This document shows positions 15,458-24,748 of a stretch of 64,000 nucleotides of DNA, piece after piece. The position numbers were made by a program, and so were the translations under genes. The notes under the pieces were generated by a model. It worked only from the letters and a program-made list of their open reading frames with translations, had not been told where the DNA came from and made no database searches. Source of the stretch: Bizionia sp. M204 (GTDB lineage: Bacteria; Bacteroidota; Bacteroidia; Flavobacteriales; Flavobacteriaceae); contig NZ_CP046242.1 of the NCBI RefSeq assembly GCF_023205095.1, forward strand, positions 2,407,001 through 2,471,000, in the 5' to 3' direction. Numbering within the stretch: position 1 is the first letter of the stretch; each line of letters starts with the position of its first letter.

Positions 15458-17809
15458 TTACAATTTTTTAATCCCTAACTTTTTCATTCTATCTCGTAAC
15501 GTACTTGGCTTCATTTTAAGTAATTCAGCTGCGCCTTCGGCACCTTCAATTTTCCCATTTGTTGCTTTTAATATTTTCTTTATGTGAATTCTTTGAACAT
15601 CATCGAGAGACAGACTTGTAGAAGAAATTAAGGCCTTCTTTTCGGACGACTTGAAATCGGGTATTATTAGTTTCTCATTATTAGATAAAATTATAGCTCT
15701 TTCCACCAAATTTTCCAACTCTCTAATATTTCCAGGCCAGGAATACGATTGCATATTACGTTTGGTTTCTTCAGATATAAATTTGACACTTTTATTATAA
15801 AGTTTACTATACTTATTTACAAAATGCTCCAATAGTATTGGAATATCCTCAATGCGTTCACGTAAAGGCGGAATAGTAATTGGAAACACGTTTATCCTGA
15901 AGTATAAATCTTCACGAAAATTTTTATCTTTTACCTCCTGCTTTAAATCTCTATTCGTAGCGGTAATAATCCTAATATCTACCTTTTCTGTTTTAGTACT
16001 TCCTATTTGTTCTACCTCCGACTCCTGAATAGCTCGTAGTAATTTTGGTTGCATATCCATAGGCAATTCGCCTATTTCATCTAAAAACAAAGTACCACCA
16101 TCTGCTAATTGAAACTTCCCCAGTTTATCATTAATAGCACCTGTAAACGATCCTTTTTTATGACCAAACAACTCACTCTCAATAAGTTCTTTAGGAATAG
16201 CCGCACAATTAACTTTAATCAAGGGCTTGTTTTTTCTATCACTAATATTATGGATTGCTCTTGCCAACAGCTCCTTACCAGTTCCTGACTCCCCTAAAAG
16301 CAATACGGTTGCTTTAGTGGTTGCCACACGTTCAACATCCGTTAGCACTTGGCTAAACGAATTACTGCCATATACCATTTCTTCATAATTGAAAACTAAA
16401 TCAATTTCTTCCCGCAAATAGATGTTTTCCTGCTCTAGTTTTTTTTGTAGGTTTTTTAACTCTAAATTTAATCCCACTAGTTTTTGATTGGACTTAATGA
16501 GTTCTATTTCAGCTGTATTTCTTTTATCACATTCAACTGCTAATGAAATAATATTGGCTATTGACGTTGCAAATTCCTCGTCTTCAATGGTCCATTCTTC
16601 TTTTGAACCAATTTGCTCAAAACATAAAACACCATAATGCGCTTGGTGACCTTGAATCAGCACATCTAAAGTAGCAGTAATATTTAATGGCTTTAAGTAT
16701 CTTTCCGCAAACTCTTCTGTTTGTTCACCATGAATAGCATCATCAACCCGCAGCGTCTTATGTTTAAACAAATATTGGAAGTATTTTGGATAGTCATGCG
16801 CTTTGAATTCTGCTTGCTTAAAGTAGTCGTGTTCCTTTAGGTTATAAGCACTTTGGCAAGCAATGATGTTATTTTCATCTTCAAACTGCCAAATACTAAC
16901 GCGCTCAATACGCATGGTTTTAGCAGTTAGCCTAGTTATTTCCTTAAAAACATAGCTTAAATCACCACCAACTAATCCTGCTAATTTTAAAATAACGTCC
17001 TTTTTTTGTACAGATTTTTGGGACATGGCTTCTAATTCCTTTTGATAGCGTAACCGATCTGTAATATCCGTTATAATTTGCAAAAGGAACACTTCATTAT
17101 GTATATAAATTTTTTTAAAGGTGATGGTTGCATATTTAGGTGTTCCAGAACTGACGTTCAATTTTATCTCATCAATGGTTATGCAATCGTCTTTATTAGC
17201 TTGTATCTTTTTTATAAAAATTGAATCAAATATATCATGAATCTTAAGCTTGCTCGGCGTTTTATTTAAAACATCTGCTTTTTTAAATCCTGTATAATTC
17301 TCCCAAGCCGCATTAACATCTACGAACTGAAATGTTTTCAAGCTAAAAAGTGATTTTGCTATAGGGCTATTATTAAAAAACCAATTAAAGCAGATATCAT
17401 TTGCCGTAAATTCTCCAAAACTAACAGGCATTGAATTGGGTTCGAAAACACCAAAAAAATATGCTTTTTCAGTTTCTGGATTCTTTAAACGCACAAAATT
17501 ACACATAACGTTTTTCCGACTACCTTCAGACATAAGGAGATTAACAACCCCATTCCAATGCGCTTCCTTTTTAATACTATCCCAAAAACCCATTCTAACG
17601 TCATCGCTAAACAATGAAGGCTGTAGTAAATTTATATTTTTGAATAGAAGTTCGTTTTCTTGGTAGCCCAAAAATTTACATAAGGGTTGACTTAATTGCA
17701 GAAATTCACCTTCCCTATTTAAAAAGCATAGCAATGTATTGTCATGAAATAATTGGGCGAGTTCATTCTGACTTAATCTACTGGGGTTTTTTTTCATGTA
17801 GGCATCCAT
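15458..17809 (-). CDS. sigma-54-type enhancer-binding activator (PAS-PAS-GAF-AAA+-Fis)
   Basis: 783 residues. Two PAS-like domains (about 15-122 and 140-252), a GAF domain (about 270-430), a coiled-coil linker (440-470), and an AAA+ sigma-54-interaction domain with Walker A GESGTGK at 506-512, the sigma-54-contacting loop as GSFTGA at 553-558 (usual form GAFTGA) and Walker B FLDEIGE around 575-581. It ends with a Fis-type helix-turn-helix (GAAELLKMKPSTLRDRMKKL). There is no receiver domain, so it senses signals directly. It lies 200 nt upstream of the STAS/kinase/adhesin run, same strand, and is a candidate regulator of it. Confidence 0.93.
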   Translation of the reverse strand: MDAYMKKNPSRLSQNELAQLFHDNTLLCFLNREGEFLQLSQPLCKFLGYQENELLFKNINLLQPSLFSDDVRMGFWDSIKKEAHWNGVVNLLMSEGSRKNVMCNFVRLKNPETEKAYFFGVFEPNSMPVSFGEFTANDICFNWFFNNSPIAKSLFSLKTFQFVDVNAAWENYTGFKKADVLNKTPSKLKIHDIFDSIFIKKIQANKDDCITIDEIKLNVSSGTPKYATITFKKIYIHNEVFLLQIITDITDRLRYQKELEAMSQKSVQKKDVILKLAGLVGGDLSYVFKEITRLTAKTMRIERVSIWQFEDENNIIACQSAYNLKEHDYFKQAEFKAHDYPKYFQYLFKHKTLRVDDAIHGEQTEEFAERYLKPLNITATLDVLIQGHQAHYGVLCFEQIGSKEEWTIEDEEFATSIANIISLAVECDKRNTAEIELIKSNQKLVGLNLELKNLQKKLEQENIYLREEIDLVFNYEEMVYGSNSFSQVLTDVERVATTKATVLLLGESGTGKELLARAIHNISDRKNKPLIKVNCAAIPKELIESELFGHKKGSFTGAINDKLGKFQLADGGTLFLDEIGELPMDMQPKLLRAIQESEVEQIGSTKTEKVDIRIITATNRDLKQEVKDKNFREDLYFRINVFPITIPPLRERIEDIPILLEHFVNKYSKLYNKSVKFISEETKRNMQSYSWPGNIRELENLVERAIILSNNEKLIIPDFKSSEKKALISSTSLSLDDVQRIHIKKILKATNGKIEGAEGAAELLKMKPSTLRDRMKKLGIKKL

Positions 17810-18204
17810 GCTATTTTAACAGTACATTTGTGATATTATTAAAATATTTTGCTATTACCTGAGAATACCTTTATGAAATTACAAAATTTAATAGAGTTTA
17901 TAAAATATAAAGCAAAAGAATTCTTTAAAAATTCTGTAGACACTTGCTATTGAAGATGATATAAATGTTTGTATAAAAATTAAGCATATTAAAATTACAA
18001 ACCATCCTAAAACAAAAAAGCATCCCAATCTTCTGTAAAGAAAAAAGGAAAGCTTTCCATCGGTATTCCCAACAACACTGGGAACATCCTACATTTACCT
18101 CAACATTACTGCCGAGATAAAACAACACAACTAAATTTTTAACTACCTAGGCAGTTTTATTGCAAAAAAAAGCTTCAATTTCTTGAAGCTTTCTGCAATA
18201 TTAG
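17810..18204. other. intergenic region with a decayed repeat copy and tRNA terminator
   Basis: 395 nt without a convincing gene. From about 17993 to 18060 the sequence parallels the segment around 8951-9016 (shared blocks TACAAACCA, AAAAAGCAT and GAAAAAAGGAA). A hairpin TTCCC...GGGAA lies at 18065-18084. The tRNA-Asp terminator is at 18170-18192. Confidence 0.5.
18170..18192 (-). terminator. tRNA-Asp terminator
   Basis: AAAGCTTCAA and TTGAAGCTTT form a 10-bp perfect stem with loop TTTC; on the minus strand it is followed by a run of seven T. It lies 12 nt downstream of the tRNA 3' end. Confidence 0.75.
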
Positions 18205-18278
18205 CGGTCTGGACGGGACTCGAACCCGCGACCTTCGCCGTGACAGGGCGACATTCTAACCAACTGAACTACCAGACC
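18205..18278 (-). tRNA. tRNA-Asp (GTC)
   Basis: The minus strand folds as a 74-nt cloverleaf. The acceptor arm is GGTCTGG/CCAGACC with discriminator G; the anticodon stem TCGCC/GGCGA holds loop CTGTCAC, giving anticodon GTC (genomic 18244-18242). The T-arm contains GGTTCGAGTCC. The CCA end is not encoded. A textbook promoter lies upstream and a hairpin terminator downstream, so it is a single-gene transcript. Confidence 0.97.
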
Positions 18279-18336
18279 GTTGCTTTATTGCATGCTTAAC
18301 CGTTTTTTACTTGCGTAATAACCTCTCAAGCGGGTG

Positions 18337-18367
18337 CAAATATAAACAGCTTTTTCAATATGTCAAA
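18337..18367 (-). promoter_or_regulatory. housekeeping promoter of tRNA-Asp
   Basis: On the minus strand TTTG at 18367-18364 and TATATTTG at 18344-18337 are separated by exactly 19 nt, the ideal Bacteroidota -33/-7 arrangement. This is the clearest promoter in the window. Confidence 0.8.
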
Positions 18368-18399
18368 TGTTTTTTCAATAAATTTTAAAGTTTTTTTAT

Positions 18400-19329
18400 T
18401 TATAAAAACTTTTGCCGTGCTATCATATAGGTTGTCAATATGTTATTGAAATCTTTATTAATGTCCGCTTCCACATATGCAATACGATATTGCTGACATT
18501 TTAAGCGAATATCCTTAAAATAGTCTTTAATAGCCGTTTCATAGTTCTCTTTAATACGATCCGCGTATAAATTAACATGATCACCCGTTTCTACATCTAT
18601 AAAACGCTTGGGCGCATTGTCAAAATCAAATTGCAGTTCCTTTTCCTTATCAAACACATGAAACAGGACGACTTCATGCTTATTGTGTTTTAAATGCCGT
18701 AAAGCGTCAAATAATTGCGCGTCATCGGTTTCTGTTTGGAACATATCTGTAAAAAAGAAAATCAATGAACGTCTATGAATCTTTTCTGCTATTTGGTGCA
18801 AATAAGTAAAAGTTTCCGTTTTTCTACTCACAGGCTTCTTTACCACCATGGTATTGAGTTGGTGCAACAACATGTGATGATGGCGCTCACTTCCTTTTTC
18901 AGGTGCGTAAAAATCGTAATTATCACTATAAATGCTCAAGCCAACGGCATCACGTTGCTTTTTTAAAATATGCATTAAACTAGCCGAAGCCAATGCCGAA
19001 AAAGCTATTTTATTCAAGGCGTCTATACCGTATTCCTTCAACTCTGGATAATGCATAGAGCTACTATTATCCACAATTAAATGACAGCGTAAATTAGTTT
19101 CATCATCATAGCGCTTGGTAAAAAGCTTGTCCGTTTTAGCAAACAACTTCCAATCAATATGACGCGTACTTTCACCTTGATTATATATTTTATGCTCGGC
19201 AAATTCTGCCGAAAATCCATGAAACGGACTTTTATGCATACCGGCAACAAATCCTTCTACCACCTGTTTGGCCAGTAATTCTAGGTTTTTAAAACCGCCT
19301 GCTTTATTTAATTCGTTTTGTAAATCCAT
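18400..19329 (-). CDS. DUF58 domain protein
   Basis: 309 residues. The family core is clear: GESTRHIDWKLFAKTDKLF (about 52-70) followed by RYDDETNLRCHLIVDNSSSM, a von Willebrand A-like strand with a MIDAS-type DNSSSM. DUF58 proteins usually work with MoxR ATPases and BatA/B-type proteins in envelope assembly or stress; no such partners are seen here. It follows trxA and dnaE on the same strand, but a terminator at 19451-19479 and a run of hairpins separate it from trxA. Confidence 0.9.
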   Translation of the reverse strand: MDLQNELNKAGGFKNLELLAKQVVEGFVAGMHKSPFHGFSAEFAEHKIYNQGESTRHIDWKLFAKTDKLFTKRYDDETNLRCHLIVDNSSSMHYPELKEYGIDALNKIAFSALASASLMHILKKQRDAVGLSIYSDNYDFYAPEKGSERHHHMLLHQLNTMVVKKPVSRKTETFTYLHQIAEKIHRRSLIFFFTDMFQTETDDAQLFDALRHLKHNKHEVVLFHVFDKEKELQFDFDNAPKRFIDVETGDHVNLYADRIKENYETAIKDYFKDIRLKCQQYRIAYVEADINKDFNNILTTYMIARQKFL

Positions 19330-19339
19330 AAACCCAATT

Positions 19340-19409
19340 GTCGCTTTAACGACAGCTTCCCAAAAGGAAGATTTAAAAAATCATTTAGAATTTGGGTTGT
19401 ACACCCAAA
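19340..19409. repeat. run of three hairpins in the leader of the DUF58 gene
   Basis: GTCG-N6-CGAC (about 19340-19353), CTTCC-CAAAA-GGAAG (about 19350-19365) and TTTGGGT-N5-ACCCAAA (19391-19409) follow one another just upstream of the DUF58 ATG. They could structure the leader mRNA or be remains of a repeat element. The core GTACACCCAAA (19399-19409) recurs inverted at 19997-20007 on the other side of trxA. Confidence 0.4.
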
Positions 19410-19450
19410 AATTATCTGGAAACGCCCAAACTACGTTAGCCCTAAACTAA

Positions 19451-19479
19451 AAAAGGTTTGCCATAACAGCAAACCTTTT
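19451..19479 (-). terminator. trxA terminator
   Basis: AAAAGGTTTGC and GCAAACCTTTT make an 11-bp perfect stem with a 7-nt loop, 56 nt after the trxA stop. Confidence 0.75.
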
Positions 19480-19534
19480 CTATTTTATCTTTTAGTCTCG
19501 AATCTAGCCTTTATTCTCTAGCTTCTACATACGT

Positions 19535-19852
19535 CTATAAAAGCGCGTCAATAGCCTCCGTGTAAGCACTTTTTTGTGCAACACCAACCTGACGACCTAC
19601 TACTTCACCGTTTTGAAAAACTAATACCGTAGGAATGTTACGCACACCGTATTTGGCAGCAAATTCCTGATTGGCGTCAACATCTACCTTACCAACAACG
19701 GCTTTACCTTCGTATTCCTTGCCAATTTCGTCAATAATTGGTCCAACCATACGACATGGTCCACACCAAGCTGCCCAAAAATCAACCATTACAGGTTTGT
19801 CACTCTTTAATACTGTTTCCTCAAACGTTGCATCTGTAATTTCTAATGCCAT
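19535..19852 (-). CDS. trxA: thioredoxin
   Basis: 105 residues, the canonical thioredoxin length, with active site WCGPC in VDFWAAWCGPCRMVGP and the cis-proline segment VRNIPTVLVF. It reduces disulfides of cytoplasmic proteins using electrons from thioredoxin reductase. I start it at MALEITDATFEE (19852); an in-frame ATG 18 codons upstream would add a tail (MSVYRQLKLKYN) not found in typical thioredoxins. The gene has its own hairpin terminator. It is flanked by dnaE upstream and the DUF58 gene downstream, all on the minus strand. Confidence 0.95.
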   Translation of the reverse strand: MALEITDATFEETVLKSDKPVMVDFWAAWCGPCRMVGPIIDEIGKEYEGKAVVGKVDVDANQEFAAKYGVRNIPTVLVFQNGEVVGRQVGVAQKSAYTEAIDALL

Positions 19853-19906
19853 AATATTTAAATTTAATATGTTATACTTCAATTTTAACTGCCTGTAAAC
19901 AGACAT

Positions 19907-20359
19907 CTATGCAATATTAGTCAAAAATTCTGCCAAAGCTTACAACCTGACAATTTGTTTTGTTTATGGCTACATTACTTGCAGTTATACTAACTATTTG
20001 GGTGTACCCCTTTTCCGTTGTCACTACAAAGCGTCAGGCTTTCGTACGTCGCTTCCCGAAGAAAAAATCGGGAGAGCTCCAGCAAGTACTCTATCCTTTA
20101 CACGGAAACCGAACGTTGAAAGTACATGGTTCATGGTTCAAAAAATCTAACATTTAGCTATAAAAACAATTCCTTGGCGAAATAATTTACAAGATTGAGA
20201 CATCTGTTAAATTTTGAATTCAATCTGTTTTCTTTCTTCTTGATTCTTTTTCTTTACACTATTCTCGTCTCTTTTTCTTTACTCTTTATGCTTTTCGAAA
20301 TCCTCAATAATTTAAATCAAGTCTTTTTAAAGCTCTTCGAGTGCGTGCCGTGTGACACA
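19907..20359. other. 450-nt intergenic region between dnaE and trxA with repeat-like sequence
   Basis: No credible gene; the short plus-strand ORFs here lack any family features. It holds a hairpin-rich, more GC-rich block at 19997-20104, listed separately, and a long pyrimidine-rich stretch on the plus strand (about 20219-20300). The trxA promoter should lie near 19870-19930 but no clear TAnnTTTG is present; TAATATTG (minus strand, near 19918) is one mismatch away. Confidence 0.5.
19997..20104. repeat. possible degenerate dispersed repeat element
   Basis: A block of visibly different composition: TTTGGGTGTACCCC, then a pyrimidine-rich stretch, GCGTCAGGCTTTCG, a hairpin TCCCGA-N8-TCGGGA at 20054-20073, GAGCTCCAGCAAG and CTATCCTTTACACG. 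It resembles, from memory, the noncoding repeats scattered in flavobacterial intergenic regions (GGGCGT...CGGGCTTTC...AATCCCT). I could not verify that by search. Confidence 0.35.
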
Positions 20360-23300
20360 TTAATTCAACTTATAAAACACATCATTACGCTCCAATTCTA
20401 ATAACAACTCTTGCGAAATTTGCACCTTTTGTTTTCTACTCGGCATGTTTAATTTTATCTGTTCTTCATTGTCGTAAACAATAAAATTTAAGGCATGATC
20501 ACCAACATGACTGCGTAATAAATTCTGTAATTGACTTATTTTCGACTCTTCTAAATCGGTTATATTTAATTGGATGGAAAGTTTCTTGGCATAGGTGTCC
20601 ATCACATCGTGCAACAACTGAAAACTATTAAACTGAATTCGCGGTTCACCACGTACGCCTGTATCTTTTTTAATCCAACCTTCCCGAATAAAAATCTTAA
20701 CATGTACAAAAGAGTTCTTCAGTAAAAAGTGCCTGAACTTTAAATATTCTTCGCCAAAAATTCGGAATTCAAAACTATTGGTGTAATCATCAACCGTAAA
20801 CATAGCCCAACCTTTTCCTTGCTTACTCACCCGATGTTGCACATCGGTTACCACACAACCAAAAGTCAATTCGCGATTTACATAAGGTTCTATATTTTCT
20901 AATAAGGCTAATTCCGCATTACAGAATGTTTTCATTTCAATTTTAAAATCATCCAACGGATGGCCCGAAATATAAATACCAACTACCTCTTTTTCTTGGG
21001 CTAATTTTTCCATGGTTCCCCATTCCTCACAAGGTGGCACTTCTGGTTCTGCTATTTGCACATCGCTAGCTTCGCCAAACAGACTTACTTGTGCCGAGTT
21101 TTCATTTTCTTGATGTTTGGCGCCATATTTAATCGCTTTTTCTAAAAAGGTAATACCATCACCATCATCATGGAAATATTGCGCACGATGCGTGTCTGTA
21201 AACCCATCAAAACCTCCGGCAAGTGCTAAATTTTCAAAAGCCCGTTTATTGGCTGCTCGTAAATCTATACGTTTGGCAAAATCGAAAATTGATTTAAACG
21301 GACCATCTTTTTTACGGTTTTCTACAATGGTCATTACGGCTCCATGACCCACACCTTTTATGGCTCCCATACCAAAACGAACGGCATAATCTTGGTTTAC
21401 GGAAAATTTATAATAGCTCTCATTAATATCAGGCCCTAAAACAGCCAGTTTCATGCGCTTGCATTCTTCCATAAAAAACGATACTTGCTTAATATCATTC
21501 ATGTTATTGGATAATACAGCTGCCATATACTCAGCTGGATAATGCGCCTTTAAATAAGCGGTTTGATAAGCAATCCATGCGTAACATGTGGAATGCGACT
21601 TGTTAAAGGCATAACTTGCAAAGGCTTCCCAATCCTTCCAAATTTTCTCTAATTTTTTAGCATCGTGCCCATTAGCTTCGGCTTGGGCAATAAATTTCGG
21701 TTTCATTTTATCCAAAACCGCAATTTGCTTTTTACCCATGGCCTTACGCAAAACATCGGCTTCACCCTTGGTAAAATTTGCTAGTTTTTGTGACAATAAC
21801 ATTACCTGCTCTTGGTAAACGGTAATTCCATAGGTTTCTTTTAAGTACTCCTCCATAGCTGGTAAATCGTACTCAATATCTTCTTTACCATGTTTACGTT
21901 TTGTAAAACTCGGTATGTATTCCATAGGACCTGGTCTGTACAAGGCATTCATGGCTATTAAATCCTCAAAAACTGTCGGTTTTAATTCCTTTAAATGTTT
22001 TTGCATGCCAGGCGATTCATACTGGAAAACACCTACCGTTTCGCCACGTTGAAATAACTCATACGTTTTTTCATCATCCAAAGGAAACGTATCTGGATCC
22101 AAATCAATATCATGTTTGGCTTTAACAATTTTAACGGTATCCTTAATTAAAGTTAGCGTTTTTAAACCCAAGAAATCCATTTTTAATAATCCAGCGTCTT
22201 CAACAACCGAGTTATCAAATTGGGTGACATATAAATCGGAATCTTTAGCCGTGGACACGGGAACGAATTTGGTAATATCATCTGGTGTAATAATAACACC
22301 ACAGGCATGAATTCCGGTATTTCTTACCGAACCTTCTAATATTCGCGCAAGATTAACGGTTTCAGCCTGTAAGTCCGAACCTTCAGAAATATTTAAAAGC
22401 TCGTTCACTTTTTCTAAATCTTCGGCACGGAATTTACTGCTTAATTCCTTTTCACTCATGCCAAAAATCTTACTCAACTTGGACATGGTAGGAATTAATT
22501 TTGAAATCCTATCGGCATCAAATAGTGGCAAATCCAATACACGTGCAGTATCACGAATAGAGGATTTGGCTGCCATGGTGCCATAGGTAATAATTTGCGC
22601 TACCTGACTGCTACCATACTTATCAATAACATAATCCATAACACGACTTCTACCTTCATCATCAAAATCAATATCGATATCCGGCATACTTACACGATCT
22701 GGATTTAAGAAACGCTCAAAAAGTAAGTCGTACTTCAACGGATCAATATTGGTAATCCATAAACAATAGGCAACCACCGAACCTGCTGCCGATCCACGAC
22801 CGGGCCCAACGGAGACATCCATATTTCTAGCTTCGCGAATAAAATCTTCCACAATTAAGAAATATCCTGGATACCCCGTGTTTTGAATAACGCTTAATTC
22901 GAAATCCAAACGCTCCGTTACTTCTTCCGAAAGCGCTTCACCATAGCGTTTTTTAGCACCTTGGTAGGTTAAATGACGTAGAAACGCATTTTCACCACGC
23001 TTGCCGTTATCTGTTAAATCGGCAGCATCTTTAAACTCCTCTGGAATATCAAAAGCAGGTAATAATACATCACGTGCTAATTCATAAGCTTCCACTTTAT
23101 CAACGACTTCCTGAATATTACTGATGGCTTCGGGAACATCTTTAAAGAGTTCCTTCATAGCTTCGGACGACTTAAAATAATACTCCTGATTAGGCATCCC
23201 ATAACGGTAACCACGGCCGCGACCTATTGGCGTAGCTTGCTTTTCTCCATCTTTTACACAAAGTAAAATATCATGTGCATTCGCATCCTCTTTATTGGCG

Positions 23301-24748
23301 TAATAGGTATTATTACTGGCCACTAATTTAATATTATGCTTTCTGGAAAACTCAATTAAAACCGGATTTACCCGATTTTCATCCTCCTGATTATGACGCA
23401 TAATTTCAATATACAAATCGTCCCCAAATTCTTGTTTCCACCACAGAAGGGCTTCTTCGGCTTGGTTTTCACCGATATTTAAAACTTTACTTGGCACTTC
23501 ACCATATAAGTTTCCGGTAAGGACAATTAAATCCTCTTTGTATTGTTGAATGAGCTTTTTATCAATTCGGGGTAAATAGTAAAAACCATCAACAAAAGCA
23601 TGAGATGATAACTTGGCTAAATTATGATAGCCTTTTTTATTTTTGGCAAGTAATACAATTTGATAACCGTTATCTTTTCTAGATTTATCGGTATGATTTT
23701 CACACACAAAAAATTCGCAACCTAAAATGGGTTTTATTTCTTGGAAATTTGCAGGTTCACCTAGCGCTTCAGCTTCTTTATTTTTAGCTTGGATGTTTTT
23801 GTTGTGATTGCTAACCGCTTTTACAAAATGAAAAGCTCCCATCATGTTTGCATGATCCGTTAGCGCAACCGCTGGCATATTATGCTCCGCTGCAGCCGCT
23901 ACTAATTTTGGGATACTAATGGTTGATTGTAAAATTGAAAACTGCGAATGATTATGTAAATGCACAAAATCAACAGCTTTTAACTCCGAAATATTTTCTT
24001 TTATTTCTTGAGCCGATAAACCATCATCTTGGGTTTTTAAAATCTGCTCTCGAATCTTGGCACTGGCTTGTTTTAAATTGATGTGTTTTAAACCAATCAG
24101 TTTAATTTCTTGCGGATTCGCTTTGGAAAATTTTTCAAAATAATCCGGTTGAACATCTAACTGCTCCTTGGTGTATTCTTCACGTCTAATTAATTCTAAA
24201 AAACAGCGGGTAGTTGCTTCCACATCGGCTGTGGCATTGTGCGCTTCCGCAAATGGTTTATTAAATAAATATTGATGTAACTCTGTTAATGTTGGTAATT
24301 TAAATTTCCCATAACGACCTCCAGGCAACTGACATAAACTAGCCGTATGTTCTGTACAGGTATCTAAAACTGGTAATTCTTGTAGTTTATTTTCAAGATT
24401 TCCCCGAACAAATTCAGCGCCCATAATATTAAGGTCGAATTTCACGTTCTGTCCAACTACAAATTTTGTTTTGTTTAAGGCGGCATTAAACTTCTCTAGA
24501 ACAGCCTGCAAAGGTAATCCTTGTTCTTGCGCTAATTCGGTTGAAATTCCGTGAATTTTTTCAGCATCATAAGGAATATTGAAACCATCTGGTTTTATTA
24601 AATAATCCTGATGATCAATACAGTTTCCCATATCGTCATGTAACTGCCAAGCAATTTGAATACATCTTGGCCAATTATCGGTATCGGTAATTGGTGCATC
24701 CCAACGTTTTGGTAAACCTGTTGTTTCTGTATCAAAAATTAAGTACAT
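20360..24748 (-). CDS. dnaE: DNA polymerase III alpha subunit with N-terminal DnaQ-type exonuclease
   Basis: 1462 residues. The N-terminus (1-190) is a DEDDh 3'-5' exonuclease: D6/E8 in FDTETTG, D105 in NVKFDLN, H170 and D175 in HNATADVEAT. It is followed by a PHP domain (from 261, FVHLHNHSQFS), the C-family polymerase core with catalytic Asp residues in PDIDIDFDD (689-697) and GPGRGSAAGS (648-657), helix-hairpin-helix and an OB fold (about 1280-1360). It replicates the chromosome; proofreading is thus in the same chain as synthesis, unlike the separate epsilon of E. coli. Single-gene transcript, likely, with trxA 500 nt downstream. Confidence 0.96.
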   Translation of the reverse strand: MYLIFDTETTGLPKRWDAPITDTDNWPRCIQIAWQLHDDMGNCIDHQDYLIKPDGFNIPYDAEKIHGISTELAQEQGLPLQAVLEKFNAALNKTKFVVGQNVKFDLNIMGAEFVRGNLENKLQELPVLDTCTEHTASLCQLPGGRYGKFKLPTLTELHQYLFNKPFAEAHNATADVEATTRCFLELIRREEYTKEQLDVQPDYFEKFSKANPQEIKLIGLKHINLKQASAKIREQILKTQDDGLSAQEIKENISELKAVDFVHLHNHSQFSILQSTISIPKLVAAAAEHNMPAVALTDHANMMGAFHFVKAVSNHNKNIQAKNKEAEALGEPANFQEIKPILGCEFFVCENHTDKSRKDNGYQIVLLAKNKKGYHNLAKLSSHAFVDGFYYLPRIDKKLIQQYKEDLIVLTGNLYGEVPSKVLNIGENQAEEALLWWKQEFGDDLYIEIMRHNQEDENRVNPVLIEFSRKHNIKLVASNNTYYANKEDANAHDILLCVKDGEKQATPIGRGRGYRYGMPNQEYYFKSSEAMKELFKDVPEAISNIQEVVDKVEAYELARDVLLPAFDIPEEFKDAADLTDNGKRGENAFLRHLTYQGAKKRYGEALSEEVTERLDFELSVIQNTGYPGYFLIVEDFIREARNMDVSVGPGRGSAAGSVVAYCLWITNIDPLKYDLLFERFLNPDRVSMPDIDIDFDDEGRSRVMDYVIDKYGSSQVAQIITYGTMAAKSSIRDTARVLDLPLFDADRISKLIPTMSKLSKIFGMSEKELSSKFRAEDLEKVNELLNISEGSDLQAETVNLARILEGSVRNTGIHACGVIITPDDITKFVPVSTAKDSDLYVTQFDNSVVEDAGLLKMDFLGLKTLTLIKDTVKIVKAKHDIDLDPDTFPLDDEKTYELFQRGETVGVFQYESPGMQKHLKELKPTVFEDLIAMNALYRPGPMEYIPSFTKRKHGKEDIEYDLPAMEEYLKETYGITVYQEQVMLLSQKLANFTKGEADVLRKAMGKKQIAVLDKMKPKFIAQAEANGHDAKKLEKIWKDWEAFASYAFNKSHSTCYAWIAYQTAYLKAHYPAEYMAAVLSNNMNDIKQVSFFMEECKRMKLAVLGPDINESYYKFSVNQDYAVRFGMGAIKGVGHGAVMTIVENRKKDGPFKSIFDFAKRIDLRAANKRAFENLALAGGFDGFTDTHRAQYFHDDGDGITFLEKAIKYGAKHQENENSAQVSLFGEASDVQIAEPEVPPCEEWGTMEKLAQEKEVVGIYISGHPLDDFKIEMKTFCNAELALLENIEPYVNRELTFGCVVTDVQHRVSKQGKGWAMFTVDDYTNSFEFRIFGEEYLKFRHFLLKNSFVHVKIFIREGWIKKDTGVRGEPRIQFNSFQLLHDVMDTYAKKLSIQLNITDLEESKISQLQNLLRSHVGDHALNFIVYDNEEQIKLNMPSRKQKVQISQELLLELERNDVFYKLN

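Noticed and set aside
17925-18128. Minus-strand 67-codon ORF upstream of tRNA-Asp
   Set aside because: Translation has scattered Cys and Trp without pattern and overlies the decayed repeat copy.
19960-20157. Plus-strand 65-codon ORF between dnaE and trxA
   Set aside because: It runs through the hairpin-rich repeat-like block, has no family features and no promoter; coding looks accidental.
20195-20401. Plus-strand 68-codon hydrophobic ORF
   Set aside because: Its hydrophobicity comes from a pyrimidine-rich tract that always encodes Phe/Leu/Ser; it overlaps the end of dnaE on the other strand.
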